Source: Butyricicoccus_A sp963601915
GTDB lineage: Bacteria > Bacillota > Clostridia > Oscillospirales > Butyricicoccaceae
DNA: 48,538 nucleotides
Reading direction: 5' to 3'
Assembly (NCBI GenBank): GCA_963601915.1
Contig: CAVCGL010000015.1
Span: 1-48,538 of the forward strand
Under the pieces are notes generated by a model. That model was given only the letters and a program-made list of their open reading frames with translations, did no database searches and was not told where the DNA came from. Of the stretch, positions 31,736 to 39,901 are shown piece by piece (the first letter of the stretch is position 1; each line of letters opens with the position of its first letter). The position numbers and the translations under genes were made by a program.

Positions 31736-32841
31736 ACATTCAAACGCTAACGCTGCGCGATTTTCGCAATTATGAAACCGCACAGCTGGCACTGGCGCCG
31801 GGCGTCAATGTGTTTTGCGGTGAAAATGCGCAGGGAAAGACCAATATTTTGGAAGCAGTCGGACTTCTGTCCACCACGCGGCTGTTCCGTTCGGGACAGA
31901 AGCGGGACGCGGTGCGCTTCGGCGCACCGCAGGCGGAGGTCTGTGCGGCTTTTTTTGCAGAAAAGCGCGATATGACCGTGCGAGCCGTGGTTCCGAACGC
32001 CGGAAGAGCGCAGTTTTTTGTCAACGACATCAAACAAAAACGGCTGTCTGATGTCAACGGTGTGCTGCGCACGGTGTTGTTCTGCCCAGAGGATCTGATG
32101 CTGATTCGAGAGGGCGCAGTGGCGCGGCGGCGCTTCATGGACACCGCCTTGTGCCAGCTGCGGCCGAATTATGCGCGGTATTTGTCGGAGTATGGCAGGT
32201 TGCACGAAAATAAGCTGCGCATTTTGAAGGACGCAGAGGAAAAGCCATCACTGCTTGATGCGCTGGATGATTTCTCCTTCAGAATGTCCGCGATAGGCGG
32301 ACAGCTCGTCCGGTACCGCGCGTATTATCTGCGGGCGCTGATGGAGAAAGCGCAGGGCATTCACGCCTCGCTGTCCGGCAAAAATGAGCAGCTGTCGTAC
32401 TGCTATCATACCGTGTCCGCTGTGACGGACCCGTTTGCCTCCGCGAAAGAAATCGGGATGCAGATATGGGAGCATATGTGCGCCCACCGCAGTGCGGAGA
32501 TTGCCTCGCACTCGTGCCTGTCTGGCCCGCACAAAGATGATTTGGAATTGCTCATCGGCGGCCGCTCGGCAAAGAGCTTTGGCTCGCAGGGACAGGTGCG
32601 CACCTGCGCACTGTCGCTCAAGCTCGCTGAGCGCGATATGTTTTATGAGAGCACGAAGGAATACCCGGTTTTGCTGCTCGATGATGTTTTGAGTGAATTG
32701 GATGCCAAACGGCAGGATTTTGTGCTCAACCGCATTGAAAATGGACAGGTTCTCATTACCTGCTGCGAGCCGGAGAAGCTCGCACAGGTACAGGACGGAC
32801 GGATGTTTTTAGTCTCCGGCGGCACGGTACAGCGCGTATAA
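31732..32841 (+). CDS. recF: DNA replication and repair protein RecF
   Basis: This 369-residue SMC-like ATPase helps load RecA at gaps with RecOR. Walker A is GENAQGKT (30-37), the signature motif is LSGPHKDDLELLI, and Walker B is VLLLDDVLSELDAKRQ. The length is typical. The ATG overlaps the preceding S4 gene stop codon by 4 bp. Confidence 0.96.
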   Translation: MNIQTLTLRDFRNYETAQLALAPGVNVFCGENAQGKTNILEAVGLLSTTRLFRSGQKRDAVRFGAPQAEVCAAFFAEKRDMTVRAVVPNAGRAQFFVNDIKQKRLSDVNGVLRTVLFCPEDLMLIREGAVARRRFMDTALCQLRPNYARYLSEYGRLHENKLRILKDAEEKPSLLDALDDFSFRMSAIGGQLVRYRAYYLRALMEKAQGIHASLSGKNEQLSYCYHTVSAVTDPFASAKEIGMQIWEHMCAHRSAEIASHSCLSGPHKDDLELLIGGRSAKSFGSQGQVRTCALSLKLAERDMFYESTKEYPVLLLDDVLSELDAKRQDFVLNRIENGQVLITCCEPEKLAQVQDGRMFLVSGGTVQRV

Positions 32842-32920
32842 CACAAACAGCGGATTTGTCCGGCGGGCGAATGCGCTGTTTTTTTCTAAAATTTTGCGAA
32901 AAAATACCCAGAATGCAACA

Positions 32921-32941
32921 TGTGGAAAACCGTGTGGAAAA
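32921..32941. promoter_or_regulatory. Pair of near-consensus DnaA boxes between recF and remB
   Basis: TGTGGAAAA at 32921-32929 and 32933-32941, each one mismatch from consensus, spaced 12 bp start to start. They lie about 90 bp upstream of a TATAAT -10. The role is unproven. Confidence 0.5.
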
Positions 32942-33008
32942 CCTCCTGCTTTTTAGACAAAAAAGTAGGGAAATCTTTGAGAAATGGAAATATTTTTTGA
33001 GAAAACAC

Positions 33009-33037
33009 GTGCAAAACTTCACAAAAAGTGGTATAAT
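33009..33037 (+). promoter_or_regulatory. Candidate promoter of remB
   Basis: A perfect TATAAT at 33032-33037 with a weak -35 (GTGCAA, 33009-33014) 17 bp upstream. It is 48 bp before the remB start codon. Confidence 0.45.
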
Positions 33038-33085
33038 AAAAACAAGATTGGGATGGAAATTTTGCTTGGAGCAGGAGGTGTCTGC

Positions 33086-33355
33086 ATGTATCTGCATTTG
33101 GGACAGGATGTGGTCGTTCCGACTCGTTCCATTCTCGGTATCTACGACATGGACACCGCGACATGGTCCAAGCACACCCGCGCACTCATCGCCTCCATGG
33201 AAAAGGCGGGACGGGTACAGGCGATCTTTGATGATCTGCCCAAGTCCTGCATTCTTTGCGAGGAGGGCGGCGTGCGCACCCTGTACATCTCCCAGCTGTC
33301 CACTGCGACGCTTCTGCGCAGAAGCGAGCAGGTTTTGACGGAATTCTCCGTCTGA
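33086..33355 (+). CDS. remB: DUF370 protein, RemB/YaaB-like regulator
   Basis: The 89-residue protein begins MYLHLGQDVVVPTRSILGIYDMD, the typical start of the DUF370 family found between recF and gyrB in Firmicutes (yaaB/remB in Bacillus subtilis, implicated in biofilm matrix control). The end is KSCILCEEGGVRTLYISQLS. The ATG at 33086 follows GGAGGTGTCTGC; the longer upstream frame lacks similarity. It has its own promoter candidate and terminator, so it is a separate unit from recF and gyrB. Confidence 0.88.
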   Translation: MYLHLGQDVVVPTRSILGIYDMDTATWSKHTRALIASMEKAGRVQAIFDDLPKSCILCEEGGVRTLYISQLSTATLLRRSEQVLTEFSV

Positions 33356-33383
33356 TTGGATTGGTTCATTTTCCGAATAAGAG

Positions 33384-33410
33384 ATCCCGTGCCAAACGGG
33401 ATTGTTTTAT
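33384..33410 (+). terminator. Terminator after remB
   Basis: ATCCCGT (33384-33390) pairs with ACGGGAT (33396-33402), followed by TGTTTTAT, about 30 bp past the stop codon. Confidence 0.8.
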
Positions 33411-33471
33411 TCCATGCTGATTTTTTATGATTGGAGACAGCAGCCGAAGCCGGCGGCCGGTGCTGTTTTTT
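33402..33471 (+). promoter_or_regulatory. gyrB promoter and leader hairpin (possible attenuator)
   Basis: TTGTTT (33402-33407), an 18-bp spacer and TATGAT (33426-33431) form a candidate promoter. Immediately downstream ACAGCA (33437-33442) pairs with TGCTGT (33461-33466), enclosing a GC-rich stem and followed by TTTTTT: an intrinsic terminator in the gyrB leader, ending 35 nt before the start codon. Control of gyrase by attenuation or supercoiling is an inference. Confidence 0.5.
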
Positions 33472-33505
33472 CCCTCTCTTTAGGAAGGTTCGCCGGAGAA
33501 ATGGA

Positions 33506-35452
33506 ATGTATGATATGAGTATGAGCGAAGAGATCCTGGATCTGACCGTCAAGGAAACCTATGATGAGAGCCAGATTCAGGTGCTGGAAGGACTGGAAGC
33601 GGTCCGCAAGCGCCCGGGCATGTACATTGGCTCGACTTCTGCGCGCGGCCTGCATCATCTGGTATACGAAATCGTGGATAACTCCATCGACGAAGCACTG
33701 GCGGGCTACTGCACCCATATTGAGGTCACCTTGGAGCCGGACAGCGTCGTCACCGTGCGCGATAACGGCCGAGGCATTCCGGTCGGCATTCACCCGCAGA
33801 TGGGGATTCCGACGCTGGAAGTGGTACTCACCGTCCTGCACGCAGGCGGTAAGTTCGGCGGCGACGGCTACAAGGTATCCGGCGGCCTGCACGGCGTTGG
33901 TTCTTCCGTCGTCAATGCCCTGTCCGAGTGGCTGGAAGCAACGGTATACGACGGAGAAAACAAATATACGATGAAGTTTGCCCGCGGCAAGACCGTCTCT
34001 ACCCTGCGTTCGGTTCCGTGCCAGCATGAGACCGGCACGACCATTCGGTTTAAGGCGGACGGACAGATCTTTGAGACCTTGCAGTACGACTATGAGATCC
34101 TTGCCAACCGTTTGCAGGAGCAGGCGTTCCTCAATGGCGGCGTAAAAATCACGTTGCGCGACGAGCGCGATCCGGACGATGAGCCGCGCGAAGATGTCAT
34201 GCACTACGAGGGCGGCATCAAGCAGTTTGTCGCGTACTTAAACCGCAATAAAACCGCGCTGCATCCGGACGTCATTTACGTGGAGGGCAGCCGCGACAAT
34301 TCCATGGCAGAGGTTGCGCTCCAGTATACCGATGGATACAGCGAAAACCTGCTGTCCTTTGCCAACAACATCAACACCACGGAAGGCGGTACCCATGAGA
34401 CCGGCTTCAAATCGGCGCTGACCAAGGTCATTAACGACTATGCGCGGAAATTCGGCTTCCTCAAGGACAGCGACAAGAATTTCTCCGGTGAGGATGTCCG
34501 CGAGGGCTTGACCGCTGTGATCTCCGTCAAGCTGCCGGAAGCGCAGTTTGAGGGACAGACCAAGACCAAGCTGGGCAATTCCGATATGCGCAATCTGGTA
34601 GACTCCATGCTCAGCGAAAAGCTGACCATCTTCTTTGAGGAAAATCCGTCTGTCGGCAAGGCGATTATTGAGAAGGCACAGACCGCTTCGCGCGCAAGAG
34701 AGGCAGCGCGCAAGGCGCGCGAAATGACCCGGCGCAAGAGCGCGCTGGAATCCGGTTCTCTGCCGGGCAAGCTGGCAGACTGCCAGGAACGCGATCCGGA
34801 GCTGACCGAGATTTACATCGTCGAGGGCGATTCCGCAGGCGGCTCCGCAAAGGAGGGCCGCGACCGCCGGTATCAGGCGATTCTGCCGCTGTGGGGCAAG
34901 ATGCTCAACGTAGAAAAGGCGCGTCTGGACAAGGTTTACGGCAATGACAAGCTGACCCCGATGATTACCGCGTTTGGCGCGGGCTTTGGTGAGGATTTTG
35001 ACCCGGCAAAGCTGCGCTACGGCAAGATTATTCTGATGGCGGATGCCGATGTCGACGGCAGCCATATTCGCACGCTGCTGCTGACCTTCTTCTTCCGCTA
35101 TATGCGTCCGCTCATTGAGCAGGGACATGTATATATCGCGCAGCCGCCGCTGTTTAAGAACACCAAGGGCAAGACCGTGCGCTATACCTACACCGAACAG
35201 GAACAGGTCAGCGTGCTGGCTGAAATGGGTGATGGCGTGGACATCCAGCGCTATAAGGGCCTTGGCGAGATGGACCCGGAACAGCTGTGGGAGACAACCA
35301 TGAATCCGGAAAACAGAACGCTGCTGCAGGTGACGTTGGAAGACGCTTCGATGGCGGACGAGATCTTTACCCTGCTCATGGGCGAAAAGGTAGAGCCGCG
35401 CCGCGAATTCATCCAGAAAAACGCCAAGTATGTCAGCAATCTGGACATTTAA
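33506..35452 (+). CDS. gyrB: DNA gyrase subunit B
   Basis: This 648-residue ATPase subunit of gyrase introduces negative supercoils with GyrA. The GHKL ATPase motifs include VRKRPGMYIGSTSARGLHHL and VYEIVDNSIDEALAG, with GGLHGVGSSVVNALS and DNGRGIPV. The TOPRIM domain includes IVEGDSAGGSAKEGRDR and DADVDGSHIRTLLLTFFFR. The C-terminus has YKGLGEMDPEQLWETTM. The ATG at 33506 is 7 nt after GGAG; an upstream extension to 33431 reads through the leader hairpin and is rejected. The genes run gyrB, a small gene, gyrA and rnhA in one operon. Confidence 0.98.
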   Translation: MYDMSMSEEILDLTVKETYDESQIQVLEGLEAVRKRPGMYIGSTSARGLHHLVYEIVDNSIDEALAGYCTHIEVTLEPDSVVTVRDNGRGIPVGIHPQMGIPTLEVVLTVLHAGGKFGGDGYKVSGGLHGVGSSVVNALSEWLEATVYDGENKYTMKFARGKTVSTLRSVPCQHETGTTIRFKADGQIFETLQYDYEILANRLQEQAFLNGGVKITLRDERDPDDEPREDVMHYEGGIKQFVAYLNRNKTALHPDVIYVEGSRDNSMAEVALQYTDGYSENLLSFANNINTTEGGTHETGFKSALTKVINDYARKFGFLKDSDKNFSGEDVREGLTAVISVKLPEAQFEGQTKTKLGNSDMRNLVDSMLSEKLTIFFEENPSVGKAIIEKAQTASRAREAARKAREMTRRKSALESGSLPGKLADCQERDPELTEIYIVEGDSAGGSAKEGRDRRYQAILPLWGKMLNVEKARLDKVYGNDKLTPMITAFGAGFGEDFDPAKLRYGKIILMADADVDGSHIRTLLLTFFFRYMRPLIEQGHVYIAQPPLFKNTKGKTVRYTYTEQEQVSVLAEMGDGVDIQRYKGLGEMDPEQLWETTMNPENRTLLQVTLEDASMADEIFTLLMGEKVEPRREFIQKNAKYVSNLDI

Positions 35453-35465
35453 GCCGGAGGTACGA

Positions 35466-35660
35466 ATGGACGAATTAAAACAAGCACGGATCAAGGCTGC
35501 GGCACAACAGCTGATGGACGGACATGATGCGCTGGTGGATCTGCTGCCGGCCAAGAAGACGAAAAAGACCTCCGAAGAAGCTGCCATCCTGGAGGATGCG
35601 CTGGATTCGCTGGAAGAGGCCATTTCTTGTCTCTCTGAATTGTTGGATGAGGAGGCATAA
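35466..35660 (+). CDS. Small acidic protein between gyrB and gyrA
   Basis: The 64-residue hypothetical protein is predicted almost wholly helical: a basic N-terminal helix (MDELKQARIKAAAQQLMDGHD), a lysine patch PAKKTKKT and an acidic C-terminal helix ending CLSELLDEEA. GGAGG lies 5 nt before the ATG. It is 13 bp after gyrB and its stop is 5 bp before gyrA, whose ribosome site AGGAGG lies inside it. It is therefore translated with both gyrase genes. I do not recognise the family. Confidence 0.75.
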   Translation: MDELKQARIKAAAQQLMDGHDALVDLLPAKKTKKTSEEAAILEDALDSLEEAISCLSELLDEEA

Positions 35661-35665
35661 GCAAG

Positions 35666-38251
35666 TTGGCAAAGGATACTGAAAAGAATAAAATCCATTT
35701 TGAAAACCAGAAGATCATTCCGGTCGATCTGGAACGAGAGATGAAAAAATCGTACATCGACTACGCGATGTCGGTTATCGTGGGCCGTGCGCTGCCGGAT
35801 GCACGCGACGGTCTCAAACCGGTACATCGTCGTATTCTGTACGCGATGTATGAGGATCACCTGACCGCAGACCGCGCATACCGCAAGGCGGCAACGACCG
35901 TTGGTAATGTGCTCGGCCGCTATCATCCGCACGGTGATGCCTCGGTATATGACGCGATGGTTCGTATGGCACAGTGGTTCTCGCTGCGCTACCCGATGAT
36001 TGACGGTCACGGCAACTTCGGTTCCATCGACGGCGACCCTCCGGCAGCTTACCGTTACACGGAAGCGCGCATGAGCAAGCTGGCGGCGCATATGATGACG
36101 GATATTGACAAGGATACCGTCGATTTCATGCCGAACTTCGATGACAACCGCAAGGAACCGGTTGTTTTGCCGTCGCGTTTCCCGAGTATGCTCGTCAATG
36201 GCTCGACGGGTATTGCTGTTGGCATGGCAACCAATATGCCGCCGCACAACCTGACCGAAGTGATTAACGGCATCTGCCATGTCATTGACAATCCGGAAGC
36301 CGGACTGGAGGAAATCTGCCAGTATATCAAGGGACCGGATTTCCCGACCGGCGGCGTGATTATGGGCCGCAGCGGCATTCGTGCTGCGTATGCGACCGGC
36401 CGCGGCAAGCTCAAGGTTCGTGCGCGCACGCATTTTGAGGAGATGCCGAACAACCGCACCCGCATTGTCGCAACCGAGATTCCGTATGGCGTCAACAAGG
36501 CGCGTCTGGTAGAGAGCATTGCCGATCTGGTCAAGGATAAGCGTGTAGAAGGTATTTCCGATCTGCGCGATGAATCCGACCGCGAGGGCATCCGCGTGGT
36601 CATTGAGCTCAAGCGCGATGCCAATCCGCAGGTTGTGCTCAATCAGCTGTTCCACTATACGCAGCTGCAGGACACCTTCTCGATTAACAATCTGGCGCTG
36701 GTTAACAATCAGCCGCGCACGCTCAATCTGCGGGAACTGATTGACCAGTACATTGAGTTCCAGAGAGAAATCATTGAACGCCGCAGCCGCTATGAGCTGA
36801 ATCGCGCAGAAAAGCGTGCACATATCTTAGAGGGCTTGAAGGTTGCAACCGAGAATATTGACCGCATCATTGCTATCATTCGCGCATCCGCCAACGAGAC
36901 GGAGGCCAAGCAAAAGCTGATTGAAGAGACCTTCATCGTCAATCAGATCGCACTGCTCGGCATCGTGGACGGCAAGGAAGCGTATCCGTTCCATCTGGAC
37001 GAGGAACAGGCACAGGCTATTGTCAGCATGCGTCTGGGTCGTCTGTCCGGTCTGGAGCGGCAGAAGCTGGCGGATGAATACGATGAGATCGAAGGCCGCA
37101 TTCATGAGCTGCTGGAAGTGCTGAACAGCCGCGAAAAGCAGTTGGAAGTCGTTCGCACAGAGCTGATTGCCATTCGAGATAAATTCGGCGATGAGCGCCG
37201 TACCGGCATTGAAATTGTCGATGATGATATTGATATTGAGGATTTGATCCCGCAGGAGGACTGCACATATACGCTGACGCACAGAGGCTATATCAAGCGT
37301 CTGCCGACTTCGTCGTATCGCGCCCAGCGCCGCGGCGGCCGCGGTGTCAATGCGATGGCAACGCGCGAAGAAGACTATGCAGAGGTGCTGTTCGCTGCGT
37401 CCTCGCATGATAATATTCTGTTCTTTAGCAGCTTTGGCAAGGTATATCTGCTCAAGGGCTATCAGATTCCGGAGACCAGCCGCACGGCAAAGGGAACCAA
37501 TCTCGTGAATCTCTTGACGCTGGAGCAGGGCGAGACGGTTTCTGCCATGTTCAGTGTGCCGGAAGAGCAGTACGATGAAAATCATTACCTGTTCTTTACG
37601 ACGGAGCGCGGCATTGTCAAGCGCGTTTGTCTGGCAGATATGACACATATTCGCAAGACCGGTCTGCGTGCGCTGTCGCTCAACGAGGGAGATCGCCTGA
37701 TTGATGTCCGTCTGACCGATGACACACAGGATATGCTGCTGATTACGGCAAAGGGCAGAGGCATTCGCTTCCATGAGAGCGAAGTACGCGCGATGGGCCG
37801 CTCGGCTGTCGGTGTCAAGGGCATTGAGCTGGAAGAGGATGACCGCGTGATTGGCGGCGTGCGTGCGCGTCCAGAGGGCGAAGTGCTGACCATTACAGAA
37901 AATGGCTTTGGCAAGCGCACACCGGTAGAGGATTATTCCATTCATCACCGCGGCGGTAAGGGCATCTTGGCTCATGCGCTGAGTGAAGCCACCGGCCATA
38001 TCGCGGGCTGTGCCGTTGTCGATGATGACAATGATGTGCTGATTATCACGGATGACGGCGTCATGATTCGTACCGATGTCGGAGATATTCGTCTGTGCGG
38101 CAGAAATTCCAAGGGCGTCATTGTCATGCGCACCGGTGAAAATGTCCATGTCAATGCGATTACCCGCGTAGACAAGGAGCCGGAGGAAGACGAGACCGAA
38201 ACACAGGAAATGCCGGAGGAGACCGCTGAGGAAACCCATGGCGAACAATAA
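35666..38251 (+). CDS. gyrA: DNA gyrase subunit A
   Basis: The 861-residue breakage-reunion subunit has its catalytic tyrosine at Tyr131 (AAYRYTEAR). The quinolone-determining region is HPHGDASVYDAMVRMAQ (88-104), with Ala92 where Escherichia coli has Ser83. The C-terminal pinwheel shows repeated blades and the GyrA-box-like QRRGGRGVNAM. The last 25 residues are a Glu/Thr-rich tail. The start is a TTG at 35666 with AGGAGG 9 nt upstream. Its 3' end overlaps rnhA by 14 bp. Confidence 0.98.
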   Translation: MAKDTEKNKIHFENQKIIPVDLEREMKKSYIDYAMSVIVGRALPDARDGLKPVHRRILYAMYEDHLTADRAYRKAATTVGNVLGRYHPHGDASVYDAMVRMAQWFSLRYPMIDGHGNFGSIDGDPPAAYRYTEARMSKLAAHMMTDIDKDTVDFMPNFDDNRKEPVVLPSRFPSMLVNGSTGIAVGMATNMPPHNLTEVINGICHVIDNPEAGLEEICQYIKGPDFPTGGVIMGRSGIRAAYATGRGKLKVRARTHFEEMPNNRTRIVATEIPYGVNKARLVESIADLVKDKRVEGISDLRDESDREGIRVVIELKRDANPQVVLNQLFHYTQLQDTFSINNLALVNNQPRTLNLRELIDQYIEFQREIIERRSRYELNRAEKRAHILEGLKVATENIDRIIAIIRASANETEAKQKLIEETFIVNQIALLGIVDGKEAYPFHLDEEQAQAIVSMRLGRLSGLERQKLADEYDEIEGRIHELLEVLNSREKQLEVVRTELIAIRDKFGDERRTGIEIVDDDIDIEDLIPQEDCTYTLTHRGYIKRLPTSSYRAQRRGGRGVNAMATREEDYAEVLFAASSHDNILFFSSFGKVYLLKGYQIPETSRTAKGTNLVNLLTLEQGETVSAMFSVPEEQYDENHYLFFTTERGIVKRVCLADMTHIRKTGLRALSLNEGDRLIDVRLTDDTQDMLLITAKGRGIRFHESEVRAMGRSAVGVKGIELEEDDRVIGGVRARPEGEVLTITENGFGKRTPVEDYSIHHRGGKGILAHALSEATGHIAGCAVVDDDNDVLIITDDGVMIRTDVGDIRLCGRNSKGVIVMRTGENVHVNAITRVDKEPEEDETETQEMPEETAEETHGEQ

Positions 38252-38693
38252 ACACGTAACGATTTATACCGATGGCGCCTGCTCCGGCAATCCGGGGCCA
38301 GGCGGCTTCGGTATTATCCTGCAATACGGAGAACATCGAAAAGAAATCAGCAAGGGATTTCCCAATACGACCAATAATCGCATGGAGCTTCTCGGTGTCA
38401 TTACAGCACTGGAAGCGCTCAAAACGCCGTGTACGGTCGATTTGTATTCCGACAGCAAATATGTCATTGATGCCATCCAAAAGGGCTGGGCAGTCAAGTG
38501 GCGATCGAAAAATTGGATGCGCACACCCAAAGAACCGGCGAAAAATCCGGATTTGTGGGAACGGCTGCTGAATCTGCTGGATATACACGACGTGACCTTT
38601 CATTGGGTCAAGGGACACGCACAAAACGAGAATAATAACCGCTGTGATGAGCTGGCTGTGGCAGAGTGGAAGAAGATAAAAGATAACTTATAA
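38238..38693 (+). CDS. rnhA: Ribonuclease HI
   Basis: The 151-residue enzyme cleaves the RNA strand of RNA-DNA hybrids. Catalytic residues are in place: Asp12 (YTDGACSGNPG), Glu50 (NRMELLG), Asp72 (YSDSKYV) and Asp137 (NNNRCDELA), with His127 in VKGHAQN. The basic handle region (about 85-100, WKWRSKNWMRTPKEP-like) is present. It starts inside the gyrA 3' end, with a ribosome site in gyrA, and ends the gyrase operon. No clear terminator follows within 100 bp. Confidence 0.97.
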   Translation: MANNKHVTIYTDGACSGNPGPGGFGIILQYGEHRKEISKGFPNTTNNRMELLGVITALEALKTPCTVDLYSDSKYVIDAIQKGWAVKWRSKNWMRTPKEPAKNPDLWERLLNLLDIHDVTFHWVKGHAQNENNNRCDELAVAEWKKIKDNL

Positions 38694-38801
38694 TATAATT
38701 TGAATATAATTATACGATAAGTTATTTATTTTAAACGCACAGCAGGTTCCGATCAGGTGAATCTCAGCGTGTAGATAATCAGAGTCTCGCACTGGCTTCT
38801 T

Positions 38802-38852
38802 GGCTCTCCCTTTGGGAGAGCTGGCATTTGCGAAGCAAATGACTGAGAGGGC
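38802..38852. repeat. Palindromic repeat locus 4 (single module A)
   Basis: A lone A module: GCTCTCCC/GGGAGAGC, then GCATTTGCG/GCAAATG and the closing CTGAGAGGGC. It sits in the 208-bp gap between rnhA and the next gene. An open frame entering the downstream gene in frame starts here but is almost certainly not used. Confidence 0.85.
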
Positions 38853-38901
38853 GGAATTGATTCAGTTCGTATCAGGCAAATTTCAAACAAGGAGTTTCAA
38901 C

Positions 38902-39135
38902 ATGGCATTGTTTGTTTCCGAGAAAAATGAAATCATTGCGGCGATCAATGCCGATACGCCGCGAGAGCAGATTCCCTATATCGACGAGCCAGATGGCCGC
39001 GCGTATTACGAAGAACTGCTTGCCATGCGCGATGCATACGGCATGGCGGCGTTTAATCTACTGGAAGATGAGCCAGACCCGGAATCCGACCGTGGTTGGG
39101 AGCATGAAGCGTTAAACATGATACATATGGGATAA
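38902..39135 (+). CDS. Small hypothetical protein
   Basis: The 77-residue acidic protein begins MALFVSEKNEIIAAINADTP, with a middle ITYIDE-like PYIDEPDGRAYYEELLAMRD and the end ESDRGWEHEALNMIHMG. AAGGAG lies 8 nt before the ATG at 38902. There is no membrane segment or signal peptide and I do not recognise the family. It lies 43 bp before trmN6 on the same strand and may share its transcript. The in-frame upstream extension is repeat-derived sequence. Confidence 0.65.
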   Translation: MALFVSEKNEIIAAINADTPREQIPYIDEPDGRAYYEELLAMRDAYGMAAFNLLEDEPDPESDRGWEHEALNMIHMG

Positions 39136-39178
39136 TTATTTACATATTATACAAATTGCAATCTAAAAGGAGCTGCCT

Positions 39179-39901
39179 ATGCGCCGGACAGACAAATTGT
39201 GGGGCGGATTTTCGCTGATACAAGATGACCGCTTTTTTAAATTGGGACAGGACACCATGCTTCTGTCCGATTTTGCCTGTCCGCCTGCGCGGGGAAAGGT
39301 CATGGATTTGGGCTGCGGCAATGGCGCACTCAGTGTGCTGCTGTGCGCGCGACATCCCCATATCACGGTCACAGGATTGGAAATTCAGCCGGAAGTTGCC
39401 GCCTTGGCACAGGAAAATATCCAGCACAATCGGCTGGAACAGCGCATGCAGGTGCGATGCGGCGATATGAAGCAGTGCAAGACCATGTTTCCTACCGGCA
39501 GTTTTGATTATGTGGTATGTAATCCGCCGTATTTTGCGCAAAACAGCGGGTTTTCTGCCAAAAATATCAATAAAAGTACCGCGCGGCAGGACAGCAGCGG
39601 TACGGCGGCAGATGCCGTGCAGGCGGCAGCCTATCTCGTCAAATTTGGCGGCCGCGTTGCGTTTGTCTATCGGCCGGAGCGGGTTTGTGAATTGATTTCT
39701 CAGATGAAAGCACGGCAATTGGAACCAAAGCGCATGCGGTTTGTGCATCAGCAGGCAACGGCTGTGCCGTCCGCAGTGCTGATTGAAGCACGGCGCGGCA
39801 GTGCACCGGGCGTGCAGGTTTTGCCGCCGCTGCTCGTCTGCGGGGAAAACGGCGAACACACGAAGGAATACCGAACGATCTATCACAGGGAGGAATTTTA
39901 A
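39179..39901 (+). CDS. tRNA1(Val) (adenine-37-N6)-methyltransferase TrmN6-like
   Basis: This 240-residue SAM-dependent methyltransferase of the YfiC/YabB type shows SAM motif I VMDLGCGNGALS (41-52), acidic GLEIQPE (66-72) and catalytic NPPY at 115-118 (VVCNPPYF), the N6-adenine methylase signature. Substrate assignment (A37 of valine tRNA or another target) is by family. GGAG with good spacing precedes the ATG. The stop overlaps the rsmI start by one base (TAATG), so the two are co-translated, as in many Firmicutes. Confidence 0.9.
   Translation: MRRTDKLWGGFSLIQDDRFFKLGQDTMLLSDFACPPARGKVMDLGCGNGALSVLLCARHPHITVTGLEIQPEVAALAQENIQHNRLEQRMQVRCGDMKQCKTMFPTGSFDYVVCNPPYFAQNSGFSAKNINKSTARQDSSGTAADAVQAAAYLVKFGGRVAFVYRPERVCELISQMKARQLEPKRMRFVHQQATAVPSAVLIEARRGSAPGVQVLPPLLVCGENGEHTKEYRTIYHREEF

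Noticed and set aside
32856..33085. Open frame between recF and remB
   Set aside because: It is AT-rich and low in similarity, and overlaps DnaA boxes and the remB promoter.
34238..36823. Very long open frame antisense to gyrB and gyrA (and similar ones antisense to etf/bcd, nadE and mnmG)
   Set aside because: The strand opposite each encodes a clear housekeeping gene, there is no ribosome site or family similarity, and codon bias in the sense gene keeps the antisense frame open.
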